64,000 nucleotides of DNA from Fasciola hepatica (GCA_948099385.1 CANUEZ040000140.1:1054001-1118000); one strand, 5' to 3'; counted from the stretch's first letter, positions 36,873 through 51,900 are shown. The notes: generated from the sequence alone by a model not told the origin. Translations and numbers: made by a program.

Positions 36873-39786
36873 CCGTGGTAGAGGCTGCAGGGACCAGATT
36901 TTTACACTACGTTGAACGCAGGAACATCGCTACAAGTTCCAGCAGCCAACAGTAGCCTATTTCATCGGCTTTCACGTCGCTTTCGATTAAGCTAACCGGG
37001 AATGTCTGGGCGATAATGGAATCCGATCGGTTATCCGATAAAGTCGAGGCTTCTGAGAGGATACTATTTGCCCACTAGGACGCGAGTCCATATAGATGGT
37101 GAAGAGGCCTCCGAGTTCACACTTACTGCTGGCGGCCGACAGGGCTATCTTCTTTCGTTAGTGCTATTTAACTACACGATCGACTGGATAACGAGACAGA
37201 CATTGACGGACCATCCCGGTATTCCACTGAGTCAGGAGATGTACACCTCGGATCTGGAGTTCCCGAATGACATTGTCGTGCTAACGGACTCCCTACCACG
37301 CTTTAACCAGTCTTTGACCCAATCAGTTTCTTCTCCAAGTCCATCAGGCTAGAAGTAAACAGTTAATGTCAACTTGCCCAGGGCCATCAGCTCAGCAGTT
37401 GTCCATCAGTGATCGAGTACGTCCCATTATTCAAGTATCTAGACTCTACGCTGCTTCCAAACGGTCAGGCGAAGGATGAAGTATTACTCCGGGTAGACAA
37501 CGCCAGGAAAGCGTTTCTCCGGCTACGACGGGCGCTGCGGACCCGTAGTGAAACCAACCTTAGGATTACGATGTGTATCTACCGCGATATACGCCCCGTA
37601 CTCAGCTACGGCTGTGAAACCTGGCCACTGAGAGCCGAGGATACTAGAAAACTGGAGGTGCTTGGTCACTGGTGCATGCGACGTATTATGCGAGTAAATC
37701 GGCGCAACAGAGTACCCAAAGATAAGATTAGGAGACAGTGCTGTGAAATTGACGAACTCCTAAACTTCGTCCAATGTCGTCGACTGCGGTGGGTGGGTCA
37801 TATCTTACGTTGACCCCAGACGGAATTAGCCAAACAAACATTCCGCCCTGAAACCTGTCCCGGGTGACGTTTTCGCCTTGGTGGCCAGTTCAAAACTTGG
37901 ATCAACACTGTCGAGAAGGATGTAGAGCGTCTAGGCTTACGGTCGGTCTATGGTTCCCGCCAGTGGAAAAAAGATTGCGATTTGCCCCGCACTCTCTTTC
38001 AACCGCTGCGCGTGGTCAGCTATGATATTCATGAAGTCGACTCATCCTCTAGCAGGAGACAGTCGCAAAAAAGTAAAGAAAGTAAGCTTTATTTTCGCTG
38101 CAACTGTCTTGAAGTTAAAATCAACAGCTACAGGTTTTTAACGTTGAAGGAATTGGTCAAGGGTTTGACCACTTTCTTGACGAGCAATCGAGAGAACGTG
38201 TCGGGCAAAAATCTGATTCTTGGGTTTCGGTGGTAGAACCGAAGTATGCACATTCGGTGATATGTTTGTAAACCGAGGGCAAAACTAGATTACTAAGAAC
38301 GGAAAGAAGACATATTGCGAGATGCAAGCATTCCGTTCACTCTTGTCGATCGCGTACGTGAAACGTGTCAGTTTATATGATACGGTGCATAGAATACACA
38401 GTGGAAAAATGTTTGTCACAAAGAATACAGCAATGCGTTTGGAGTCTGTGGCTGATGCCAGGGAAGGCAGATTGTTTGCAGTGACTGTTTCTGTGCACAA
38501 ACCGAGGGGAGTTTTCTGTCTGAGGCATTTGAAGGCAGCGGAGCACTGGCCTGAAGGCTGCAGAGTACGCTCAACCCTAGATAGACAGACGGATGTTATG
38601 TGGACGCCATGGATGACTCAGTTGACGGATCGACCTTCGAAACGCATCAGTGCGATTCTTGATAATATTGGTTCCCAAGAGAACAGAGCGGAGTTGGCTA
38701 AGCGATTTGAGGCTACTGCAAGTCCTTGCTAACCCGGCATTTCTGGGCCACTGCGATAAAACCAATAACGGCTTTCTGCGCCGGGAGCCTTGATGTTACG
38801 AAGGCCGGCACCGCCTAATATGACTTCGGATAAGCTGGCGATATCCACTTCCCGGAGATGTCGTAGCATGGATAATAGAGCTTGTAGGAAACAGTCATGA
38901 AGTTTCATAAGTGTTTGATACGAGAGACGGCCCCAGCGTCACTCGGCTTTTTTCGAGGGTGCACCTCTGGCCTTTGCCTAACCAAGTGCGGACTGCAAGG
39001 CAGAACTGTGTTGATGCATTTTTGTCGTTGGCTCTCTAAGAGCTCGTTCACCATTCGATTTAACTGAATCCAACCCAGTGATCCATGCAGCCCTATTAGT
39101 TAGACAGATTTCCATCACAGCCGCTGAACTGTACAGTGAATCTCGTGTATTCATTCAGGGGTAACTGCCTTCGCATGCCGAACACCTCACCGAGGTTTTT
39201 GGACCTTGGTTACCCTCAACCTGGCCTAGGCCGCCTGTCGAGCGGTTTTCCGGGGTGTAGCAGCTGATGCATGATTCGCATTCGTGGAGCCATAGGTGGG
39301 AGTTGGGTACCTGGTGGAGACGAGATGGAAGATACCCCAAGGGCACTTCAGTTTGCCAACTCAGAGATGCTACTCCAATCAGATACCCCATACACCCCAT
39401 TATTGCGTTTTGACTAGAGGTGTGCACGGCGATTATGCTGAAAGTTTCCTTTCTTAACACAAACACTACACACAGCTTCTCGTACTGAGCGTTCAGCTTA
39501 CCCACAGAAATAGCAAGATAAGTTGCTCACAGTCGAGGCTACATCCTCCGAGATTAGCGTTTGGAGTTTGATAAATTTAAAAGATTTTGTTACTTTTGAT
39601 ACGAAGCACAAAATGTATCACGGTTGTGTGATAAAGACTGTGCGAGCTAGTTAAAGTTACCTGGCGAGTTGAAGCTTTGTTTTGAGATCGAGTTGTTTAC
39701 TTTGCAATAACTTTCGATCAATCACATTGGACACCAGACCACGAATGAATTCGTCGGAGTTTACTTCATAACCAAGGGGGTTCCCG
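36873..39786. repeat. array unit 6 (152-bp deletion)
   Basis: 2914 bp. A6 plus ATTCTTGGG as in units 4-5. A 152-bp deletion with its junction near 38850 joins GATATCCACTT to CCCGGAGATG; CTT occurs at both ends, so it is a 3-bp microhomology deletion. It removes the endonuclease start (the WNVRT block). RT pieces 37068-37352 and 37409-37813 (+). Confidence 0.97.
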
Positions 39787-42700
39787 CCGTGGTAGAGGCT
39801 GCAGGGACCAGATTTTTACACTACGTTGAACGCAGGAACATCGCTACAAGTTCCAGCAGCCAACAGTAGCCTATTTCATCGGCTTTCACGTCGCTTTCGA
39901 TTAAGCTAACCGGGAATGTCTGGGCGATAATGGAATCCGATCGGTTATCCGATAAAGTCGAGGCTTCTGAGAGGATACTATTTGCCCACTAGGACGCGAG
40001 TCCATATAGATGGTGAAGAGGCCTCCGAGTTCACACTTACTGCTGGCGGCCGACAGGGCTATCTTCTTTCGTTAGTGCTATTTAACTACACGATCGACTG
40101 GATAACGAGACAGACATTGACGGACCATCCCGGTATTCCACTGAGTCAGGAGATGTACACCTCGGATCTGGAGTTCCCGAATGACATTGTCGTGCTAACG
40201 GACTCCCTACCACGCTTTAACCAGTCTTTGACCCAATCAGTTTCTTCTCCAAGTCCATCAGGCTAGAAGTAAACAGTTAATGTCAACTTGCCCAGGGCCA
40301 TCAGCTCAGCAGTTGTCCATCAGTGATCGAGTACGTCCCATTATTCAAGTATCTAGACTCTACGCTGCTTCCAAACGGTCAGGCGAAGGATGAAGTATTA
40401 CTCCGGGTAGACAACGCCAGGAAAGCGTTTCTCCGGCTACGACGGGCGTTGCGGACCCGTAGTGAAACCAACCTTAGGATTACGATGTGTATCTACCGCG
40501 ATATACGCCCCGTACTCAGCTACGGCTGTGAAACCTGGCCACTGAGAGCCGAGGATACTAGAAAACTGGAGGTGCTTGGTCACTGGTGCATGCGACGTAT
40601 TATGCGAGTAAATCGGCGCAACAGAGTACCCAAAGATAAGATTAGGAGACAGTGCTGTGAAATTGACGAACTCCTAAACTTCGTCCAATGTCGTCGACTG
40701 CGGTGGGTGGGTCATATCTTACGTTGACCCCAGACGGAATTAGCCAAACAAACATTCCGCCCTGAAACCTGTCCCGGGTGACGTTTTCGCCTTGGTGGCC
40801 AGTTCAAAACTTGGATCAACACTGTCGAGAAGGATGTAGAGCGTCTAGGCTTACGGTCGGTCTATGGTTCCCGCCAGTGGAAAAAAAGATTGCGATTTGC
40901 CCCGCACTCTCTTTCAACCGCTGCGCGTGGTCAGCTATGATATTCATGAAGTCGACTCATCCTCTAGCAGGAGACAGTCGCAAAAAAGTAAAGAAAGTAA
41001 GCTTTATTTTCGCTGCAACTGTCTTGAAGTTAAAATCAACAGCTACAGGTTTTTAACGTTGAAGGAATTGGTCAAGGGTTTGACCACTTTCTTGACGAGC
41101 AATCGAGAGAACGTGTCGGGCAAAAATCTGATTATTGGGTTTCGGTGGTAGAACCGAAGTATGCACATTCGGTGATATGTTTGTAAACCGAGGGCAAAAC
41201 TAGATTACTAAGAACGGAAAGAAGACATATTGCGAGATGCAAGCATTCCGTTCACTCTTGTCGATCGCGTACGTGAAACGTGTCAGTTTATATGATACGG
41301 TGCATAGAATACACAGTGGAAAAATGTTTGTCACAAAGAATACAGCAATGCGTTTGGAGTCTGTGGCTGATGCCAGGGAAGGCAGATTGTTTGCAGTGAC
41401 TGTTTCTGTGCACAAACCGAGGGGAGTTTTCTGTCTGAGGCATTTGAAGGCAGCGGAGCACTGGCCTGAAGGCTGCAGAGTACGCTCAACCCTAGATAGA
41501 CAGACGGATGTTATGTGGACGCCATGGATGACTCAGTTGACGGATCGACCTTCGAAACGCATCAGTGCGATTCTTGATAATATTGGTTCCCAAGAGAACA
41601 GAGCGGAGTTGGCTAAGCGATTTGAGGCTACTGCAAGTCCTTGCTAACCCGGCATTTCTGGGCCACTGCGATAAAACCAATAACGGCTTTCTGCGCCGGG
41701 AGCCTTGATGTTACGAAGGCCGGCACCGCCTAATATGACTTCGGATAAGCTGGCGATATCCACTTGATAGTGGGTAGTATGCACTTATTCGCTGTCTGAC
41801 TTCGAATGTCGGTAAGAGTTCTCACGTTCCAACATCTTATAGTGTCTTTAGGAGGTAAAAAGACCCAGTTCGCATTCTTGACAACACTGCCACTGAGATA
41901 GCACAGGATCACTGCTTCCCGGAGATGTCGTAGCATGGATAATAGAGCTTGTAGGAAACAGTCATGAAGTTTCATAAGTGTTTGATACGAGAGACGGCCC
42001 CAGCGTCACTCGGCTTTTTTCGAGGGTGCACCTCTGGCCTTTGCCTAACCAAGTGCGGACTGCAAGGCAGAACTGTGTTGATGCATTTTTGTCGTTGGCT
42101 CTCTAAGAGCTCGTTCACCATTCGATTTAACTGAATCCAACCCAGTGATCCATGCAGCCCTATTAGTTAGACAGATTTCCATCACAGCCGCTGAACTGTA
42201 CAGTGAATCTCGTGTATTCATTCAGGGGTAACTGCCTTCGCATGCCGAACACCTCACCGAGGTTTTTGGACCTTGGTTACCCTCAACCTGGCCTAGGCCG
42301 CCTGTCGAGCGGTTTTCCGGGGTGTAGCAGCTGATGCATGATTCGCATTCGTGGAGCCATAGGTGGGAGTTGGGTACCTGGTGGAGACGAGATGGAAGAT
42401 ACCCCAAGGGCACTTCAGTTTGCCAACTCAGAGATGCTACTCCAATCAGATACCCCATACACCCCATTATTGCGTTTTGACTAGAGGTGTGCACGGCGAT
42501 TATGCTGAAAGTTTCCTTTCTTAACACAAACACTACACACAGCTTCTCGTACTGAGCGTTCAGCTTACCCACAGAAATAGCAAGATAAGTTGCTCACAGT
42601 CGAGGCTACATCCTCCGAGATTAGCGTTTGGAGTTTGATAAATTTAAAAGATTTTGTTACTTTTGATACGAAGCACAAAATGTATCACGGTTGTGTGATA

Positions 42701-42853
42701 AAGACTGTGCGAGCTAGTTAAAGTTACCTGGCGAGTTGAAGCTTTGTTTTGAGATCGAGTTGTTTACTTTGCAATAACTTTCGATCAATCACATTGGACA
42801 CCAGACCACGAATGAATTCGTCGGAGTTTACTTCATAACCAAGGGGGTTCCCG
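39787..42853. repeat. array unit 7
   Basis: 3067 bp. First unit with GCGTTGCGG instead of GCGCTGCGG (near 40448); returns to A7 and ATTATTGGG. RT pieces 39982-40266 and 40323-40727 (+), endonuclease piece 41730-41975 (-). Confidence 0.97.
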
Positions 42854-45800
42854 CCGTGGTAGAGGCTGCAGGGACCAGATTTTTACACTACGTTGAACGC
42901 AGGAACATCGCTACAAGTTCCAGCAGCCAACAGTAGCCTATTTCATCGGCTTTCACGTCGCTTTCGATTAAGCTAACCGGGAATGTCTGGGCGATAATGG
43001 AATCCGATCGGTTATCCGATAAAGTCGAGGCTTCTGAGAGGATACTATTTGCCCACTAGGACGCGAGTCCATATAGATGGTGAAGAGGCCTCCGAGTTCA
43101 CACTTACTGCTGGCGGCCGACAGGGCTATCTTCTTTCGTTAGTGCTATTTAACTACACGATCGACTGGATAACGAGACAGACATTGACGGACCATCCCGG
43201 TATTCCACTGAGTCAGGAGATGTACACCTCGGATCTGGAGTTCCCGAATGACATTGTCGTGCTAACGGACTCCCTACCACGCTTTAACCAGTCTTTGACC
43301 CAATCAGTTTCTTCTCCAAGTCCATCAGGCTAGAAGTAAATAGTTAATGTCAACTTGCCCAGGGCCATCAGCTCAGCAGTTGTCCATCAGTGATCGAGTA
43401 CGTCCCATTATTCAAGTATCTAGACTCTACGCTGCTTCCAAACGGTCAGGCGAAGGATGAAGTATTACTCCGGGTAGACAACGCCAGGAAAGCGTTTCTC
43501 CGGCTACGACGGGCGTTGCGGACCCGTAGTGAAACCAACCTTAGGATTACGATGTGTATCTACCGCGATATACGCCCCGTACTCAGCTACGGCTGTGAAA
43601 CCTGGCCACTGAGAGCCGAGGATACTAGAAAACTGGAGGTGCTTGGTCACTGGTGCATGCGACGTATTATGCGAGTAAATCGGCGCAACAGAGTACCCAA
43701 AGATAAGATTAGGAGACAGTGCTGTGAAATTGACGAACTCCTAAACTTCGTCCAATGTCGTCGACTGCGGTGGGTGGGTCATATCTTACGTTGACCCCAG
43801 ACGGAATTAGCCAAACAAACATTCCGCCCTGAAACCTGTCCCGGGTGACGTTTTCGCCTTGGTGGCCAGTTCAAAACTTGGATCAACACTGTCGAGAAGG
43901 ATGTAGAGCGTCTAGGCTTACGGTCGGTCTATGGTTCCCGCCAGTGGAAAAAAGATTGCGATTTGCCCCGCACTCTCTTTCAACCGCTGCGCGTGGTCAG
44001 CTATGATATTCATGAAGTCGACTCATCCTCTAGCAGGAGACAGTCGCAAAAAAGTAAAGAAAGTAAGCTTTATTTTCGCTGCAACTGTCTTGAAGTTAAA
44101 ATCAACAGCTACAGGTTTTTAACGTTGAAGGAATTGGTCAAGGGTTTGACCACTTTCTTGACGAGCAATCGAGAGAACGTGTCGGGCAAAAATCTGATTC
44201 TTGGGTTTCGGTGGTAGAACCGAAGTATGCACATTCGGTGATATGTTTGTAAACCGAGGGCAAAACTAGATTACTAAGAACGGAAAGAAGACATATTGCG
44301 AGATGCAAGCATTCCGTTCACTCTTGTCGATCGCGTACGTGAAACGTGTCAGTTTATATGATACGGTGCATAGAATACACAGTGGAAAAATGTTTGTCAC
44401 AAAGAATACAGCAATGCGTTTGGAGTCTGTGGCTGATGCCAGGGAAGGCAGATTGTTTGCAGTGACTGTTTCTGTGCACAAACCGAGGGGAGTTTTCTGT
44501 CTGAGGCATTTGAAGGCAGCGGAGCACTGGCCTGAAGGCTGCAGAGTACGCTCAACCCTAGATAGACAGACGGATGTTATGTGGACGCCATGGATGACTC
44601 AGTTGACGGATCGACCTTCGAAACGCATCAGTGCGATTCTTGATAATATTGGTTCCCAAGAGAACAGAGCGGAGTTGGCTAAGCGATTTGAGGCTACTGC
44701 AAGTCCTTGCTAACCCGGCATTTCTGGGCCACTGCGATAAAACCAATAACGGCTTTCTGCGCCGGGAGCCTTGATGTTACGAAGGCCGGCACCGCCTAAT
44801 ATGACTTCGGATAAGCTGGCGATATCCACTTGATAGTGGGTAGTATGCACTTATTCGCTGTCTGACTTCGAATGTCGGTAAGAGTTCTCACGTTCCAACA
44901 TCTTATAGTGTCTTTAGGAGGTAAAAAGACCCAGTTCGCATTCTTGACAACACTGCCACTGAGATAGCACAGGATCACTGCTTCCCGGAGATGTCGTAGC
45001 ATGGATAATAGAGCTTGTAGGAAACAGTCATGAAGTTTCATAAGTGTTTGATACGAGAGACGGCCCCAGCGTCACTCGGCTTTTTTCGAGGGTGCACCTC
45101 TGGCCTTTGCCTAACCAAGTGCGGACTGCAAGGCAGAACTGTGTTGATGCATTTTTGTCGTTGGCTCTCTAAGAGCTCGTTCACCATTCGATTTAACTGA
45201 ATCCAACCCAGTGATCCATGCAGCCCTATTAGTTAAACAGATTTCCATCACAGCCGCTGAACTGTACAGTGAATCTCGTGTATTCATTCAGGGGTAACTG
45301 CCTTCGCATGCCGAACACCTCACCGAGGTTTTTGGACCTTGGTTACCCTCAACCTGGCCTAGGCCGCCTGTCGAGCGGTTTTCCGGGGTGTAGCAGCTGA
45401 TGCATGATTCGCATTCGTGGAGCCATAGGTGGGAGTTGGGTACCTGGTGGAGACGAGATGGAAGATACCCCAAGGGCACTTCAGTTTGCCAACTCAGAGA
45501 TGCTACTCCAATCAGATACCCCATACACCCCATTATTGCGTTTTGACTAGAGGTGTGCACGGCGATTATGCTGAAAGTTTCCTTTCTTAACACAAACACT
45601 ACACACAGCTTCTCGTACTGAGCGTTCAGCTTACCCACAGAAATAGCAAGATAAGTTGCTCACAGTCGAGGCTACATCCTCCGAGATTAGCGTTTGGAGT
45701 TTGATAAATTTAAAAGATTTTGTTACTTTTGATACGAAGCACAAAATGTATCACGGTTGTGTGATAAAGACTGTGCGAGCTAGTTAAAGTTACCTGGCGA

Positions 45801-45919
45801 GTTGAAGCTTTGTTTTGAGATCGAGTTGTTTACTTTGCAATAACTTTCGATCAATCACATTGGACACCAGACCACGAATGAATTCGTCGGAGTTTACTTC
45901 ATAACCAAGGGGGTTCCCG
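42854..45919. repeat. array unit 8 (mosaic)
   Basis: 3066 bp. The left part carries the right-hand-group alleles GCGTTGCGG and TAAATAG; the right part carries A6 plus ATTCTTGGG otherwise found only in units 4-6. Private base GTTAAACAG near 45235. RT pieces 43049-43333 and 43390-43794 (+), endonuclease piece 44796-45041 (-). Confidence 0.97.
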
Positions 45920-48900
45920 CCGTGGTAGAGGCTGCAGGGACCAGATTTTTACACTACGTTGAACGCAGGAACATCGCTACAAGTTCCAGCAGCCAACAGT
46001 AGCCTATTTCATCGGCTTTCACGTCGCTTTCGATTAAGCTAACCGGGAATGTCTGGGCGATAATGGAATCCGATCGGTTATCCGATAAAGTCGAGGCTTC
46101 TGAGAGGATACTATTTGCCCACTAGGACGCGAGTCCATATAGATGGTGAAGAGGCCTCCGAGTTCACACTTACTGCTGGCGGCCGACAGGGCTATCTTCT
46201 TTCGTTAGTGCTATTTAACTACACGATCGACTGGATAACGAGACAGACATTGACGGACCATCCCGGTATTCCACTGAGTCAGGAGATGTACACCTCGGAT
46301 CTGGAGTTCCCGAATGACATTGTCGTGCTAACGGACTCCCTACCACGCTTTAACCAGTCTTTGACCCAATCAGTTTCTTCTCCAAGTCCATCAGGCTAGA
46401 AGTAAATAGTTAATGTCAACTTGCCCAGGGCCATCAGCTCAGCAGTTGTCCATCAGTGATCGAGTACGTCCCATTATTCAAGTATCTAGACTCTACGCTG
46501 CTTCCAAACGGTCAGGCGAAGGATGAAGTATTACTCCGGGTAGACAACGCCAGGAAAGCGTTTCTCCGGCTACGACGGGCGTTGCGGACCCGTAGTGAAA
46601 CCAACCTTAGGATTACGATGTGTATCTACCGCGATATACGCCCCGTACTCAGCTACGGCTGTGAAACCTGGCCACTGAGAGCCGAGGATACTAGAAAACT
46701 GGAGGTGCTTGGTCACTGGTGCATGCGACGTATTATGCGAGTAAATCGGCGCAACAGAGTACCCAAAGATAAGATTAGGAGACAGTGCTGTGAAATTGAC
46801 GAACTCCTAAACTTCGTCCAATGTCGTCGACTGCGGTGGGTGGGTCATATCTTACGTTGACCCCAGACGGAATTAGCCAAACAAACATTCCGCCCTGAAA
46901 CCTGTCCCGGGTGACGTTTTCGCCTTGGTGGCCAGTTCAAAACTTGGATCAACACTGTCGAGAAGGATGTAGAGCGTCTAGGCTTACGGTCGGTCTATGG
47001 TTCCCGCCAGTGGAAAAAAAGATTGCGATTTGCCCCGCACTCTCTTTCAACCGCTGCGCGTGGTCAGCTATGATATTCATGAAGTCGACTCATCCTCTAG
47101 CAGGAGACAGTCGCAAAAAAGTAAAGAAAGTAAGCTTTATTTTCGCTGCAACTGTCTTGAAGTTAAAATCAACAGCTACAGGTTTTTAACGTTGAAGGAA
47201 TTGGTCAAGGGTTTGACCACTTTCTTGACGAGCAATCGAGAGAATGTGTCGGGCAAAAATCTGATTATTGGGTTTCGGTGGTAGAACCGAGGTATGCACA
47301 TTCGGTGATATGTTTGTAAACCGAGGGCAAAACTAGATTACTAAGAACGGAAAGAAGACATATTGCGAGATGCAAGCATTCCGTTCACTCTTGTCGATCG
47401 CGTACGTGAAACGTGTCAGTTTATATGATACGGTGCATAGAATACACAGTGGAAAAATGTTTGTCACAAAGAATACAGCAATGCGTTTGGAGTCTGTGGC
47501 TGATGCCAGGGAAGGCAGATTGTTTGCAGTGACTGTTTCTGTGCACAAACCGAGGGGAGTTTTCTGTCTGAGGCATTTGAAGGCAGCGGAGCACTGGCCT
47601 GAAGGCTGCAGAGTACGCTCAACCCTAGATAGACAGACGGATGTTATGTGGACGCCATGGATGACTCAGTTGACGGATCGACCTTCGAAACGCATCAGTG
47701 CGATTCTTGATAATATTGGTTCCCAAGAGAACAGAGCGGAGTTGGCTAAGCGATTTGAGGCTACTGCAAGTCCTTGCTAACCCGGCATTTCTGGGCCACT
47801 GCGATAAAACCAATAACGGCTTTCTGCGCCGGGAGCCTTGATGTTACGAAGGCCGGCACCGCCTAATATGACTTCGGATAAGCTGGCGATATCCACTTGA
47901 TAGTGGGTAGTATGCACTTATTCGCTGTCTGACTTCGAATGTCGGTAAGAGTTCTCACGTTCCAACATCTTATAGTGTCTTTAGGAGGTAAAAAGACCCA
48001 GTTCGCATTCTTGACAACACTGCCACTGAGATAGCACAGGATCACTGCTTCCCGGAGATGTCGTAGCATGGATAATAGAGCTTGTAGGAAACAGTCATGA
48101 AGTTTCATAAGTGTTTGATACGAGAGACGGCCCCAGCGTCACTCGGCTTTTTTCGAGGGTGCACCTCTGGCCTTTGCCTAACCAAGTGCGGACTGCAAGG
48201 CAGAACTGTGTTGATGCATTTTTGTCGTTGGCTCTCTAAGAGCTCGTTCACCATTCGATTTAACTGAATCCAACCCAGTGATCCATGCAGCCCTATTAGT
48301 TAGACAGATTTCCATCACAGCCGCTGAACTGTACAGTGAATCTCGTGTATTCATTCAGGGGTAACTGCCTTCGCATGCCGAACACCTCACCGAGGTTTTT
48401 GGACCTTGGTTACCCTCAACCTGGCCTAGGCCGCCTGTCGAGCGGTTTTCCGGGGTGTAGCAGCTGATGCATGATTCGCATTCGTGGAGCCATAGGTGGG
48501 AGTTGGGTACCTGGTGGAGACGAGATGGAAGATACCCCAAGGGCACTTCAGTTTGCCAACTCAGAGATGCTACTCCAATCAGATACCCCATACACCCCAT
48601 TATTGCGTTTTGACTAGAGGTGTGCACGGCGATTATGCTGAAAGTTTCCTTTCTTAACACAAACACTACACACAGCTTCTCGTACTGAGCGTTCAGCTTA
48701 CCCACAGAAATAGCAAGATAAGTTGCTCACAGTCGAGGCTACATCCTCCGAGATTAGCGTTTGGAGTTTGATAAATTTAAAAGATTTTGTTACTTTTGAT
48801 ACGAAGCACAAAATGTATCACGGTTGTGTGATAAAGACTGTGCGAGCTAGTTAAAGTTACCTGGCGAGTTGAAGCTTTGTTTTGAGATCGAGTTGTTTAC

Positions 48901-48986
48901 TTTGCAATAACTTTCGACCAATCACATTGGACACCAGACCACGAATGAATTCGTCGGAGTTTACTTCATAACCAAGGGGGTTCCCG
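45920..48986. repeat. array unit 9
   Basis: 3067 bp. TAAATAG shared with unit 8; AATGTG (near 47245), CCGAGGTATG (near 47290) and CGACCAATC (near 48918) mark the right-hand group. A7. RT pieces 46115-46399 and 46456-46860 (+), endonuclease piece 47863-48108 (-). Confidence 0.97.
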
Positions 48987-51900
48987 CCGTGGTAGAGGCT
49001 GCAGGGACCAGATTTTTACACTACGTTGAACGCAGGAACATCGCTACAAGTTCCAGCAGCCAACAGTAGCCTATTTCATCGGCTTTCACGTCGCTTTCGA
49101 TTAAGCTAACCGGGAATGTCTGGGCGATAATGGAATCCGATCGGTTATCCGATAAAGTCGAGGCTTCTGAGAGGATACTATTTGCCCACTAGGACGCGAG
49201 TCCATATAGATGGTGAAGAGGCCTCCGAGTTCACACTTACTGCTGGCGGCCGACAGGGCTATCTTCTTTCGTTAGTGCTATTTAACTACACGATCGACTG
49301 GATAACGAGACAGACATTGACGGACCATCCCGGTATTCCACTGAGTCAGGAGATGTACACCTCGGATCTGGAGTTCCCGAATGACATTGTCGTGCTAACG
49401 GACTCCCTACCACGCTTTAACCAGTCTTTGACCCAATCAGTTTCTTCTCCAAGTCCATCAGGCTAGAAGTAAACAGTTAATGTCAACTTGCCCAGGGCCA
49501 TCAGCTCAGCAGTTGTCCATCAGTGATCGAGTACGTCCCATTATTCAAGTATCTAGACTCTACGCTGCTTCCAAACGGTCAGGCGAAGGATGAAGTATTA
49601 CTCCGGGTAGACAACGCCAGGAAAGCGTTTCTCCGGCTACGACGGGCGTTGCGGACCCGTAGTGAAACCAACCTTAGGATTACGATGTGTATCTACCGCG
49701 ATATACGCCCCGTACTCAGCTACGGCTGTGAAACCTGGCCACTGAGAGCCGAGGATACTAGAAAACTGGAGGTGCTTGGTCACTGGTGCATGCGACGTAT
49801 TATGCGAGTAAATCGGCGCAACAGAGTACCCAAAGATAAGATTAGGAGACAGTGCTGTGAAATTGACGAACTCCTAAACTTCGTCCAATGTCGTCGACTG
49901 CGGTGGGTGGGTCATATCTTACGTTGACCCCAGACGGAATTAGCCAAACAAACATTCCGCCCTGAAACCTGTCCCGGGTGACGTTTTCGCCTTGGTGGCC
50001 AGTTCAAAACTTGGATCAACACTGTCGAGAAGGATGTAGAGCGTCTAGGCTTACGGTCGGTCTATGGTTCCCGCCAGTGGAAAAAAAGATTGCGATTTGC
50101 CCCGCACTCTCTTTCAACCGCTGCGCGTGGTCAGCTATGATATTCATGAAGTCGACTCATCCTCTAGCAGGAGACAGTCGCAAAAAAGTAAAGAAAGTAA
50201 GCTTTATTTTCGCTGCAACTGTCTTGAAGTTAAAATCAACAGCTACAGGTTTTTAACGTTGAAGGAATTGGTCAAGGGTTTGACCACTTTCTTGACGAGC
50301 AATCGAGAGAATGTGTCGGGCAAAAATCTGATTATTGGGTTTCGGTGGTAGAACCGAGGTATGCACATTCGGTGATATGTTTGTAAACCGAGGGCAAAAC
50401 TAGATTACTAAGAACGGAAAGAAGACATATTGCGAGATGCAAGCATTCCGTTCACTCTTGTCGATCGCGTACGTGAAACGTGTCAGTTTATATGATACGG
50501 TGCATAGAATACACAGTGGAAAAATGTTTGTCACAAAGAATACAGCAATGCGTTTGGAGTCTGTGGCTGATGCCAGGGAAGGCAGATTGTTTGCAGTGAC
50601 TGTTTCTGTGCACAAACCGAGGGGAGTTTTCTGTCTGAGGCATTTGAAGGCAGCGGAGCACTGGCCTGAAGGCTGCAGAGTACGCTCAACCCTAGATAGA
50701 CAGACGGATGTTATGTGGACGCCATGGATGACTCAGTTGACGGATCGACCTTCGAAACGCATCAGTGCGATTCTTGATAATATTGGTTCCCAAGAGAACA
50801 GAGCGGAGTTGGCTAAGCGATTTGAGGCTACTGCAAGTCCTTGCTAACCCGGCATTTCTGGGCCACTGCGATAAAACCAATAACGGCTTTCTGCGCCGGG
50901 AGCCTTGATGTTACGAAGGCCGGCACCGCCTAATATGACTTCGGATAAGCTGGCGATATCCACTTGATAGTGGGTAGTATGCACTTATTCGCTGTCTGAC
51001 TTCGAATGTCGGTAAGAGTTCTCACGTTCCAACATCTTATAGTGTCTTTAGGAGGTAAAAAGACCCAGTTCGCATTCTTGACAACACTGCCACTGAGATA
51101 GCACAGGATCACTGCTTCCCGGAGATGTCGTAGCATGGATAATAGAGCTTGTAGGAAACAGTCATGAAGTTTCATAAGTGTTTGATACGAGAGACGGCCC
51201 CAGCGTCACTCGGCTTTTTTCGAGGGTGCACCTCTGGCCTTTGCCTAACCAAGTGCGGACTGCAAGGCAGAACTGTGTTGATGCATTTTTGTCGTTGGCT
51301 CTCTAAGAGCTCGTTCACCATTCGATTTAACTGAATCCAACCCAGTGATCCATGCAGCCCTATTAGTTAGACAGATTTCCATCACAGCCGCTGAACTGTA
51401 CAGTGAATCTCGTGTATTCATTCAGGGGTAACTGCCTTCGCATGCCGAACACCTCACCGAGGTTTTTGGACCTTGGTTACCCTCAACCTGGCCTAGGCCG
51501 CCTGTCGAGCGGTTTTCCGGGGTGTAGCAGCTGATGCATGATTCGCATTCGTGGAGCCATAGGTGGGAGTTGGGTACCTGGTGGAGACGAGATGGAAGAT
51601 ACCCCAAGGGCACTTCAGTTTGCCAACTCAGAGATGCTACTCCAATCAGATACCCCATACACCCCATTATTGCGTTTTGACTAGAGGTGTGCACGGCGAT
51701 TATGCTGAAAGTTTCCTTTCTTAACACAAACACTACACACAGCTTCTCGTACTGAGCGTTCAGCTTACCCACAGAAATAGCAAGATAAGTTGCTCACAGT
51801 CGAGGCTACATCCTCCGAGATTAGCGTTTGGAGTTTGATAAATTTAAAAGATTTTGTTACTTTTGATACGAAGCACAAAATGTATCACGGTTGTGTGATA

